Shown here piece after piece: positions 1 through 7,542 of a stretch of DNA of 64,000 bases (the first letter of the stretch is position 1; every line of letters begins with the position of its first letter). A program made the position numbers and the translations under genes. Location: the NCBI GenBank assembly GCA_023390335.1, contig JAEWCZ010000066.1, forward strand, positions 1 to 64,000. Reading direction: 5' to 3'. The notes under the pieces were generated by a model, which worked only from the letters and a program-made list of their open reading frames with translations, was not told the origin of the DNA and did not search any database. The DNA is from Bacillota bacterium. GTDB lineage: Bacteria > Bacillota > Clostridia > Acetivibrionales > DSM-1351.

Positions 1-974
1 GTGGCGGAGATACAGGCGGAAATACTGGAAGTAACATTAACTTGAATTCATGGCAGTGCAACAACCGCACCAGCAGCCTAAACGTATGGACAGGTGCTGT
101 AGGTGGTTGGAAAGTAGGCGATTGGATAGAGTTTGACAACGTTAATCTTTCAGGTGCAACCTACTTAAACTTCAATCTTGCATCTGCACAAAGCGGTAGC
201 TACAAAGTAGTTATTGACAATTATTACGGAACACAAATCGGTTCACTTAATTTCAACTCAACTGGCGGATGGGATACTTATACAAACCAAAGTTGTACAC
301 TAAGCAGTGTAAGCGGAAGTCACAATGTATATATCATATGTACAAGTGGTACAGCTAACGTTGGTACTTTGACAGTCGGAGGTTCAGGCTCAACAGGCGG
401 AGATACTGGTGGAAATACAGGCGGAACAAATGGTAATGTTTATCTTTGCTTTGATGATGGCCCAAATAACAGCAACTCAGCTACTCTTATAAATGCACTA
501 AAAAGTGCAGGAGCCAGCAAAGCTACTTTATTTGTATGGGGTAATAGAATAAGCAGTAACTCAACTGGTTGGGATGCTTATAAAAATTCAGGATTCAGTC
601 TGCAAAACCATAGCTGGACTCACTCTCATATGACCAGCTGGAGCTATCAACAGGTTTATAATGACTTGCAGCAATGTAATCAAGCTATCGTAAGCGCTGG
701 AAAACCTGCTCCTACAAAGATTAGATTACCTTATCTTGAGAGCAACTCCACAATTCAACAGGCTTGTTCAGCACTGGGTTTGACAGTAGTATCACCTAAC
801 GTTGACACTCAGGACTGGAACGGAGCAAGCACACAATCCATCATTAACGCTTGCAATAACTTGAATGCTAATGGCAATGCATTGATGCATGATGCTTACG
901 CAACAACTAACGCGGCTATTCCTACTATCGTTCAGAATCTGAAAAACCGTGGGCTTGGTTTCGCGCAATATTAA
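1..974 (+). CDS. CBM + CE4 polysaccharide deacetylase (acetylxylan esterase), 5'-truncated
   Basis: The gene enters from the left edge; its frame is open from base 3 with a Gly/Thr/Asn-rich linker, so the true start lies outside. Next comes a beta-sandwich module of about 100 residues (bases 48-380) resembling CBM6/CBM36 xylan-binding modules, a second almost identical linker (about 385-430), and a NodB-type CE4 domain to the stop. All CE4 motifs are visible: FDDGP (from base 450), the metal-binding HSWTH pair, RLPY, DTQDWN and LMHDAY. CE4 enzymes of this type remove acetyl groups from xylan with a divalent metal. In cellulolytic clostridia this domain order usually follows a GH11 or other xylanase domain, so the missing N-terminal part may be a xylanase; that is inference. 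No dockerin is visible in the portion present. Confidence 0.88.
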   Translation, partial: GGDTGGNTGSNINLNSWQCNNRTSSLNVWTGAVGGWKVGDWIEFDNVNLSGATYLNFNLASAQSGSYKVVIDNYYGTQIGSLNFNSTGGWDTYTNQSCTLSSVSGSHNVYIICTSGTANVGTLTVGGSGSTGGDTGGNTGGTNGNVYLCFDDGPNNSNSATLINALKSAGASKATLFVWGNRISSNSTGWDAYKNSGFSLQNHSWTHSHMTSWSYQQVYNDLQQCNQAIVSAGKPAPTKIRLPYLESNSTIQQACSALGLTVVSPNVDTQDWNGASTQSIINACNNLNANGNALMHDAYATTNAAIPTIVQNLKNRGLGFAQY

Positions 975-990
975 AAAATGAAATAGTCTC

Positions 991-1025
991 AAAAGTCGCC
1001 TGTTTATTACGGGCGGCTTTTGTTT
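991..1025 (+). terminator. Rho-independent terminator after the CE4 gene
   Basis: The ten-base arm AAAAGTCGCC (991-1000) pairs with GGCGGCTTTT (1012-1021) around an 11-base loop, with one G-U pair. It lies 16 bases after the stop codon. Confidence 0.8.
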
Positions 1026-1048
1026 GACTATTATCGGAGGAGAAAAAC

Positions 1049-2851
1049 ATGAAGAAGATTAACCGAACCTTACTTAAGTCTTTTCTTGGACTCATAGCTC
1101 TGTTATTGATTGTGTCCATAATAATATTTATTCCTAAAAAGGCATCATCTGAACCATGGGTACAAACCAACGGACCTTACGGTGGGTACATACATTGCTT
1201 TGCAATTGAGGGTAAGGATATCTTTGTCGGGACAGAAGGAAATGGTGTTTTTCACTCAACCAACAATGGCACAAGTTGGAACGATGTAAATGATGGATTA
1301 ACAAGTAAAAATGTATATTCATTAGCTATTAGCGGCACAAACATCATTGCAGGAACCAACGGTGGTGTTTATACTTCAAATAATAACGGCGTAAGCTGGA
1401 ACTTGAACAATTCAGACATACAAAATACTATTGTACTTTCCCTTGCTGCCAGTGGTACAAATGTTTTTGCAGGGACCAGTAGCGGTGTTTTTCTTTCTAC
1501 AGACAATGGAGCGAATTGGAAACCAGTAAATTCTGGTTTATCATATATTAGTGTTAATTCTTTGGCTATAAGTGGCAGTAATATCTTTGCCGGAACTGAG
1601 GATGGCGGTATTTTTCTTTCTACCAACAACGGTGAAAGCTGGAGCCCGGTTAATTCAGGTCTGACAACCAAACAAATCAATTCTATAACGGTGAATGGAA
1701 CAACAATATTTGCAGGAACTTATGGCGGAGGTGTTTTTGCTTCCACCGATAATGGTCATAGCTGGAATGCGGTTAACTCAGGTTTGACAAACAACCATAT
1801 ATATTCTCTTGCCACCAGTGATAATAATATCTTTGCTGGTACAGATGATGGTATTTTCCTTTCTACTGATAACGGAATAAGCTGGAATGCAGTTAATTCT
1901 GGTTTGTCAAACAAATATGTATTCTCTCTTGCCGCACATGACAAGAACATATTTGCGGGCACCAATGGTGGGGGTATATTTCTTTCCACTGATAATGGTG
2001 CAAGTTGGAAAGGGGTCAATTCAGGTTTGACAAATACTCATGTTGGTTCTATAACCATGAAAGAAACGTCTATATTTGCCGGAACCAATGGTGCAGGTGT
2101 ATTTTTATCTAACAATAATGGTGAAGATTGGGTACAAATTAATTCTGGTTTGACTAACCCTTATGTATTCTCACTTGCTGTCAATGGTACCAACCTCTTT
2201 GCTGGAACTAACGGTGGAGGCGTTTTTCTTTCAACTAACAATGGTACAAGCTGGAGAGAAGTCAATTCCGGTTTGACAAACAAATATGTCTACTCTCTTA
2301 CAGTCAGTGGTACGAATATCTTTGCCGGAACTTTAGGCGGTGGTGTTTTTCTTTCTACAGACAACGGTACAAGCTGGAATCCGGTTAATTCAGGTCTACC
2401 AAACCCTAATGTTGGATCTATTGCCGTTAGCGGTAATAATCTCATTGCTGGAACTTTTGGTAATGGTATTTTTATTTCCAATGACAATGGAGCAAGCTGG
2501 AACGAGGCCAATTCAGGTTTAACAAATACTCAGATATTTTCTCTTGCTACCAGCGGTACAAATATCTATGCTGGAACTCCTGACAGTGGTGTTTTTCGTT
2601 CTAATGACAATGGCGCAAGTTGGAAAGAGGTTAATTCAGGTCTGACAAACCCCAAAATTGATTGCTTAGCAGCAAGTGGTAAAACAATCATTGCTGGAAC
2701 TTATGGCGGTGGTGTTTTTATTTCCACTAACGGGGGGAAAAGCTGGAAAACAGGGAATTCAGGATTAGAAAATATTGATGTATATTCCTTTTGCATAAGC
2801 GGTTCTAATATATTTGCCGGAACTAATGGTAGGGGTATTTGGGTAAGATAG
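1049..2851 (+). CDS. Exported Asp-box (BNR/sortilin-like) repeat protein, 14 repeats
   Basis: This 600-residue protein starts with a basic N-terminus and one hydrophobic segment (residues about 8-29), an uncleaved anchor or signal peptide. From Trp37 to the C-terminus it consists only of a 40-41 residue repeat of the form W..VNSGL...V.SLA.SG..IFAGT.GGGVFLSTDNG.S. I count 14. The S-T-D/N-N-G-x-S-W junction is an Asp-box motif, as in BNR, sortilin-type and GH74-type beta-propellers. Fourteen repeats would fit two seven-bladed propellers. No catalytic domain, dockerin or sorting signal is visible, so it may bind glycans or proteins at the cell surface. GGAGGAG lies 6 bases before the ATG. It appears to be a single-gene unit between two terminators. 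Confidence 0.75.
   Translation: MKKINRTLLKSFLGLIALLLIVSIIIFIPKKASSEPWVQTNGPYGGYIHCFAIEGKDIFVGTEGNGVFHSTNNGTSWNDVNDGLTSKNVYSLAISGTNIIAGTNGGVYTSNNNGVSWNLNNSDIQNTIVLSLAASGTNVFAGTSSGVFLSTDNGANWKPVNSGLSYISVNSLAISGSNIFAGTEDGGIFLSTNNGESWSPVNSGLTTKQINSITVNGTTIFAGTYGGGVFASTDNGHSWNAVNSGLTNNHIYSLATSDNNIFAGTDDGIFLSTDNGISWNAVNSGLSNKYVFSLAAHDKNIFAGTNGGGIFLSTDNGASWKGVNSGLTNTHVGSITMKETSIFAGTNGAGVFLSNNNGEDWVQINSGLTNPYVFSLAVNGTNLFAGTNGGGVFLSTNNGTSWREVNSGLTNKYVYSLTVSGTNIFAGTLGGGVFLSTDNGTSWNPVNSGLPNPNVGSIAVSGNNLIAGTFGNGIFISNDNGASWNEANSGLTNTQIFSLATSGTNIYAGTPDSGVFRSNDNGASWKEVNSGLTNPKIDCLAASGKTIIAGTYGGGVFISTNGGKSWKTGNSGLENIDVYSFCISGSNIFAGTNGRGIWVR
1157..2848 (+). repeat. 14 tandem repeats of about 120 bp within the Asp-box gene
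   Basis: The coding sequence is built from units of about 120-123 bp, each starting at a TGG codon and carrying near-identical stretches such as AATTCAGGTTTGACAAA and ACTAACGGTGG. The middle units are most alike, and the first three and the last have diverged most. This arrangement is prone to gain or loss of units. Confidence 0.85.
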
Positions 2852-2945
2852 GTTGAGATTAAATATATATCATAGTATTCCTATTGACATGGAAGGAAAT
2901 AACATTTATAATAAATAAAACTAAACTTGTTTACTAAACGAATTA

Positions 2946-3000
2946 GAGACTGTTTCTATATTTTGCTGAATTTCAGCAAAAAAAGGAAATGGTCTTTTTT
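2946..3000 (+). terminator. Terminator with nested hairpin upstream of the nitrogenase-like operon
   Basis: A perfect hairpin TTTTGCTGA-ATT-TCAGCAAAA (2961-2981) is nested within outer arms GAGACTGTTTCT and AGGAAATGGTCT, and is followed by a run of T. It ends 42 bases before the next start codon. It could terminate the upstream transcript or act as a leader attenuator for the operon. Confidence 0.65.
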
Positions 3001-3041
3001 ATTAGGGAAGATGAAGTATAAAAAATAAAAGGAGTGAAGCA

Positions 3042-4565
3042 ATGGGTAAAATTAACTTAGCCACCACTACTGTTGTAAGCCGTGAACAACGTCTTGGCAC
3101 CATCATCGGTTGGGACGGTGAAGCTTCAAAATTGGTAGAGGAATCAGGATATTCCGTTCTTGGTTGTAGCGGTAAAAAAGGCAATGGTTGTAAGCTTTGT
3201 GAAATTAAAGGGCCCTTTACACAAGGCTCTGTTTGCAGTGAACAAATGGTGGAATGTCAGGCTGGAAATGTGAGAGGTGCCGTGTTGATTCAGCATTCAC
3301 CTATTGGTTGTGCAGTAAGCCAAACGATTTATAATTCAATATATCGTAATGGGCTTGCTATGAGAGGCCTTCCTGTAGAAAATCTTAAAATTGTTTCTAC
3401 AAACTTGATTGAAGGTGATATGGTTTTTGGGGGAATTGGAAAGCTAGAACAGACTACTCGGGATGTTTGGGAGAGATATAAGCCCGATGCAATTTTCATT
3501 GGAACAGCATGTGCTACCGGCATTATTGGTGATGATGTTGACAGCGTTGCAGCGGAGTATTCCCAGAAGTTCGGAATTCCTATAATTCCCCTTCATTGTG
3601 AAGGTTTCCGCTCAAAACATTGGAGTACAGGATTTGATGCCACTCAACACGGTATTTTAAGAGATATAGTAAAGAAGAATCCCAATAAGCAGGAAGATTT
3701 GGTGAATGTAATCAATCTTTGGGGTTCAGATGTATTTACACCAATGCTTAAGGAACTAAATTTGCGTGTAAATTATGTTGTAGATTTGGCGACGGTTGAA
3801 GATTTGGCACAAATGTCAGAGGCGGCTGTGACAGTTGGCTTTTGTAATACGCTTTCCTCGTATATGGCTCAGGGACTGGAACAAAATTTTGGTGTTCCTG
3901 AATTAAAAGCTCCACAACCTTATGGCTTTGCCGGAACCGATGCCTGGCTTAGGGGCATAGCAAAAATCACCCATCGTGAGGAGCTTTGTGAAGCCTACAT
4001 AAAAAAAGAGCGTGAGCGTGTAACGCCCAAAATTGAAGAGCTAAAGAAAAAACTAAAAGGTATCAAAGGATATGTAGCAACAGGTTCTGCCTATTCCCAT
4101 GGACTGATTTCAGTACTAAGAGAGCTTGGTATTGAAGTGAACGGCTCATTGGTATTCCACCACGATCCAATCTATGACAGCGAAGATCCTATACAAGACT
4201 CTTTAGCCTTTCTTGTTAATAACTATGGAAATGTGGAAAATTTCAGTGTCAGCAATAGACAACAGCATCAGCTCTATGCTCTACTGAAGAAAGCCAAGCC
4301 TGACTTTTTATTAATAAGACATAACGGGCTTGCACCTCTTGCATCACGTCTTGGTATTCCAGCTGCTCCTCTTGGGGATGAACATATTGCAGTAGGTTAT
4401 GAGGGAATTGTAAACTTAGGCGAAGCAATATTAGCTATTTTAAAAAGAAAGAAATTTCACGAAGATTTGGCACAGCATATTAAGCTGCCCTATACAAAGT
4501 GGTGGCTAAGCCAGGATGATCCATATATCCTTGCTAAAAACCCAGATATTATATATCAAGATTAA
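3042..4565 (+). CDS. Nitrogenase-like component 1, NifD-type subunit
   Basis: This 507-residue protein belongs to the nitrogenase component 1 superfamily. Read against NifD of Azotobacter, cysteines match all three P-cluster ligands: one of the N-terminal group (Cys42, 50, 53, 65, 72), Cys90 in HSPIGC, and Cys157 before GIIGDD. Cys268, in FCNTLSSYM, matches the cofactor ligand NifD Cys275. The CEGFR motif is kept at 186-190, but the NifD residues Gln191 and His195 needed for dinitrogen reduction are Trp194 and Phe198 here. The homocitrate-side His442 has no exact match; the nearest is His448. The N-terminus is unusually cysteine-rich. AGGAG lies upstream of the ATG. It forms an operon with the K-type gene 15 bases downstream. 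Like other nitrogenase-like enzymes it probably reduces something other than N2; the substrate is unknown. Confidence 0.82.
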   Translation: MGKINLATTTVVSREQRLGTIIGWDGEASKLVEESGYSVLGCSGKKGNGCKLCEIKGPFTQGSVCSEQMVECQAGNVRGAVLIQHSPIGCAVSQTIYNSIYRNGLAMRGLPVENLKIVSTNLIEGDMVFGGIGKLEQTTRDVWERYKPDAIFIGTACATGIIGDDVDSVAAEYSQKFGIPIIPLHCEGFRSKHWSTGFDATQHGILRDIVKKNPNKQEDLVNVINLWGSDVFTPMLKELNLRVNYVVDLATVEDLAQMSEAAVTVGFCNTLSSYMAQGLEQNFGVPELKAPQPYGFAGTDAWLRGIAKITHREELCEAYIKKERERVTPKIEELKKKLKGIKGYVATGSAYSHGLISVLRELGIEVNGSLVFHHDPIYDSEDPIQDSLAFLVNNYGNVENFSVSNRQQHQLYALLKKAKPDFLLIRHNGLAPLASRLGIPAAPLGDEHIAVGYEGIVNLGEAILAILKRKKFHEDLAQHIKLPYTKWWLSQDDPYILAKNPDIIYQD

Positions 4566-4580
4566 TTGCGGAGGTAAAAA

Positions 4581-5936
4581 ATGACACAGATTGAAAATTC
4601 CTACGAAGCTCAGAAAACAAATTCCATCAGTCGTCCACGTTATGGCTGTGCTATTGGCGCTATGTATACAGCAAGTGCAATTCCCAGAGTAGTTCCTATA
4701 ACTCATTGCGGACCGGGTTGCGCAGATAAGCAGTATGTTAGTCTTGCTTTTTACAACGGATTTCAGGGAGGCGGTTATGGAGGCGGAGCTGTTCCACCCA
4801 GTCTTAATGCCTCAGAAAACGAAGTGGTATTTGGAGGAAATGAGAGGCTTAAAGAACTTATACAAGCTTCAATAAAGGTAATTGATGCAGATTTATTTGT
4901 GGTACTCACAGGATGTATACCTGACCTTGTTGGTGATGATGTACCGTCAGTCGTATCAAAATTTCAAGAAAAAGGTGTTCCCATTGTTTACGCTGAGACA
5001 GGTGGCTTCAAGGGGAATAACTATACAGGGCATGAATTGGTTACAAAAGCAATCATTGACCAATACGTCGGTGCTTACAATGGACCAAAGCAAAAGAATG
5101 TGGTTAATGTTTGGACAGAAATTCCATATCAAAACCCATACTGGAGGGGGGATCTTTCTGAGATTAAACGTATTCTTGAAGGGATAGGCCTTGAAGTTAA
5201 TATTTTATTTGGGCATGACTCAAAAGGTGTTGAGGAATGGAGAGAAATCCCTAAGGCACAATTTAATCTTGTTATATCAACCTGGCTTGGACTTAGTACA
5301 GCAGAGCATCTTGAGAAAAAATATGGGCAACCTTTTTTACATATACCCGCAATCCCTATTGGAGCGAAAGCAACTTCTGATTTCTTATGCAAAGTATCGG
5401 ATTTTGCAGGCTTAAATCTGAAAAAAACAAAACAGTTCATACAAAAGGAAGAGAAACTTTATTATAAATATTTGGAAGATTTTTCTGATTTCTATGCAGA
5501 ATATTGGTGGGGTGTTCCATCAAAATTTGCTGTTGTGGGCGAAAGTAGCTATAATCTGGCTGTCACAAAATTTCTTGTAAATCAGCTGGGATTGATTCCG
5601 GTTAAACAAATAATAACGGAAAATCCTCCTGAAGAATATAGGGACAGTATCAGAAAAGAATTTATAAACATTGCAGATGATGTTAGCGTAACACCTCTTT
5701 TTTTAGAAGACGGTTATTTAGTTGAGCAAGCCCTTATCAATTCTGAGGAAAAACCTGCAATTATTTTGGGAACAACGTGGGACAGAGATGTTGCAAAGCA
5801 GCTTGGAGCGAATATTGTTGAAATTGGCTTCCCGGCATCCTATGAAGTGGTTTTATCAAGAGCGAATATCGGATATAGGGGAGCATTGTCCTTGATCGAA
5901 AAAATATTTACTATAGCGATCAGTGCAAGTGCTTAA
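4581..5936 (+). CDS. Nitrogenase-like component 1, NifK-type subunit
   Basis: This 451-residue protein is the likely partner of the preceding NifD-type protein. It is shorter than NifK (about 520) and lacks the NifK N-terminal extension. Cys23 (in YGC), Cys43/Cys47 (in THCGPGC) and Cys112 (in TGCIPDLVGDD) match the three beta-subunit P-cluster ligands, so a bridging Fe-S cluster is likely. The C-terminal half keeps the Rossmann-like repeats of the family (VVGESSYNLAVTKFLVNQLG). GGAGG lies before the ATG and the intergenic gap is 15 bases, so translation is probably coupled. No NifH-type reductase, NifB, NifE/N or transporter for a metal oxyanion is adjacent; electrons and cofactor would have to come from proteins encoded elsewhere. 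Assignment to the superfamily is secure, function is not. Confidence 0.8.
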   Translation: MTQIENSYEAQKTNSISRPRYGCAIGAMYTASAIPRVVPITHCGPGCADKQYVSLAFYNGFQGGGYGGGAVPPSLNASENEVVFGGNERLKELIQASIKVIDADLFVVLTGCIPDLVGDDVPSVVSKFQEKGVPIVYAETGGFKGNNYTGHELVTKAIIDQYVGAYNGPKQKNVVNVWTEIPYQNPYWRGDLSEIKRILEGIGLEVNILFGHDSKGVEEWREIPKAQFNLVISTWLGLSTAEHLEKKYGQPFLHIPAIPIGAKATSDFLCKVSDFAGLNLKKTKQFIQKEEKLYYKYLEDFSDFYAEYWWGVPSKFAVVGESSYNLAVTKFLVNQLGLIPVKQIITENPPEEYRDSIRKEFINIADDVSVTPLFLEDGYLVEQALINSEEKPAIILGTTWDRDVAKQLGANIVEIGFPASYEVVLSRANIGYRGALSLIEKIFTIAISASA

Positions 5937-6318
5937 ACTTTTGCTAATTCTGTAGTATATTTATTTCGACAGAAAACTACATAAATAAACAGCAATTTAC
6001 ATTCGCCGTTTATTGGTGTATTATTAAGTATATATAGTTTTTAAATAAATGATAAAAACTTCCTAAAGATTTCCAAGCCAATGGTTCTCGACATAATTCG
6101 CTTCATACTTGATTGCTCAATAGCAAAATTGCAGTGAATACCGTAAATGGTAGTCTTGCTAGTGCTTTAACATATTAATGATTCTGAAGAAATTATAGAT
6201 TTAATATATAAAATCCAAAAATATCAATGTAGCATTTCAAATTAAACAGTGATTGCGTTATCTGACATGGATAGCGATAACATTGAGTATATTAACACTA
6301 TATCCGGAGGATAAATCA
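5937..6318 (+). other. Non-coding region between nitrogenase-like operon and PAS-LuxR gene
   Basis: These 382 AT-rich bases contain no convincing ORF and no strong terminator hairpin directly after the operon. A spaced inverted repeat, GTTATC at 6257-6262 and GATAAC at 6276-6281, sits 38 bases before the PAS-LuxR start and is a weak candidate for a regulator site. Confidence 0.4.
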
Positions 6319-7173
6319 ATGATGTCTGAAAATCAAGATTGGGTAAAAATCCCTGAACCTCAAAAATTTAAAATGGATAGTCTCATGGAAAATCTGAGTG
6401 ATGGTTTGTTAACAAGTTTGTTAACACTTGTGCAGGATGGCATTTGCTTCTTGGATAAGGATTTAAACATTATATACATCAACCCGACAATCTTGTGTTG
6501 GTATCCTGACTATGTACCCACGAAAGGGCGAAAGTGCTATGCAGTCTACCATCATCGATCAGAACCATGCGATAACTGTCCTGTTTTGAAGGCGATAAAG
6601 GATAAAAATCCAACTACAGGTGTAGTTCCGTTTGAAAATAACAAGTCTTCTTTTGGATGGCAACAAATTTATTGCACCCCTATACTTGATAATGACAACG
6701 AAGTTATTCTTGCCATTGAATATATTCGAGACATCAGCAAATTCAAACACCTAGAGCTCTCTTCAGAGCTTATCGAAAGTCAAAATAAACTTCTGTTAGG
6801 CTTTCTTGAAGAAAAGCGAAAAGAAAAAGAACTAATGGAACGTAATTTTGCTGCCAACATTGATCGCATTATTCAGCCGGTTTTGCGGTATTTAGAAAAT
6901 GTATTAGATGCAGAAGCCATGAACATTGTTAAACGTCAATTGGATTTATCGACACAGACAATCACTGAGAAGAAAGAATATCTGTTTGATCGACTATCAC
7001 CGAAGGAAATGCAGGTAGCTAAATTAATCGGTGAGAATAAGTTAAGTAAAGAGATTGCTGATCAGTTGCAGATAACAAAAAAGGCAGTAGACTTTCACCG
7101 TACCAATATACGTAAAAAACTAAGCCTAAGTTCAGAAGTAAATTTACAAAGATACATTGAAATGAATATGTAA
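6319..7173 (+). CDS. PAS-domain LuxR-type transcriptional regulator
   Basis: I place the start at the ATG at 6319, 8 bases after CCGGAGG; an in-frame start at 6253 has no ribosome site. The 284-residue protein has a PAS domain (about 35-160), a charged helical stretch likely to be a coiled coil (165-200) and a C-terminal LuxR/GerE helix-turn-helix (from about 225; LSPKEMQVAKLI and KEIADQL). No receiver domain is present, so it probably senses a ligand or redox state directly. The PAS domain carries Cys73, Cys84 and Cys87 in the pattern CYAVYHH....CDNCP, known from many PAS sensor proteins and suitable for a metal, Fe-S or thiol switch. It lies between the nitrogenase-like operon and the ABC/flavoprotein cluster and could control either. 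Confidence 0.8.
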   Translation: MMSENQDWVKIPEPQKFKMDSLMENLSDGLLTSLLTLVQDGICFLDKDLNIIYINPTILCWYPDYVPTKGRKCYAVYHHRSEPCDNCPVLKAIKDKNPTTGVVPFENNKSSFGWQQIYCTPILDNDNEVILAIEYIRDISKFKHLELSSELIESQNKLLLGFLEEKRKEKELMERNFAANIDRIIQPVLRYLENVLDAEAMNIVKRQLDLSTQTITEKKEYLFDRLSPKEMQVAKLIGENKLSKEIADQLQITKKAVDFHRTNIRKKLSLSSEVNLQRYIEMNM

Positions 7174-7225
7174 ATGAAATGCACTAGAAACAATGACGAA
7201 AAAGTCTAAATCTGAAAAAATTTTA

Positions 7226-7263
7226 AAAATAGCGTTCGAATTATATTCGGACGCTATTTTTTT
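7226..7263 (+). terminator. Rho-independent terminator after PAS-LuxR gene
   Basis: AAAATAGCGTTCGAA (7226-7240) pairs over 15 bases with TTCGGACGCTATTTT (7246-7260) around a 5-base loop and runs into T residues. Confidence 0.9.
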
Positions 7264-7542
7264 ATATACCTCCCTGTCTAACGTGTAAATAGGTAAAAAA
7301 TACAAAATTATTATATTAATGGAAAATAACTTGAGAAGGTATACTTCGATACTAGAGTTTACTGGTATTTCTCTATTACATTATTGGGATAGCTAAATTG
7401 TGCATATTGCATAATAATAAGCATATAGCCAATCGAAATTTAAGCAGAAGTACTAAAATGCATCATTTCTCAATCAGATATTTGATCTAGGATGCAAAAG
7501 ATTACATTTGATAATTTATATATTATTCAGGGGGAGGTGTAA
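7264..7542 (+). other. Upstream region of the sugar ABC transporter operon
   Basis: About 280 AT-rich bases without an ORF. The only structure I note is a spaced inverted repeat, TGCATC (7459-7464) and GATGCA (7491-7496), with ATCAGATATTTGATCT between its arms, a possible operator for the operon beginning at 7543. Confidence 0.35.

Noticed and set aside
1157..2848. CRISPR-like or satellite repeat array
   Set aside because: The 120-bp periodicity is in frame and encodes degenerate Asp-box protein repeats without spacers.
3042..5936. Canonical nitrogen fixation nifDK
   Set aside because: Residues aligned to NifD Gln191 and His195 are Trp and Phe, the K subunit lacks the N-terminal extension, and no nifH, nifE/N or nifB is adjacent.
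6253..6318. Extended N-terminus of the PAS-LuxR protein with a hydrophobic segment
   Set aside because: No ribosome site precedes 6253, whereas CCGGAGG stands 8 bases before the ATG at 6319.
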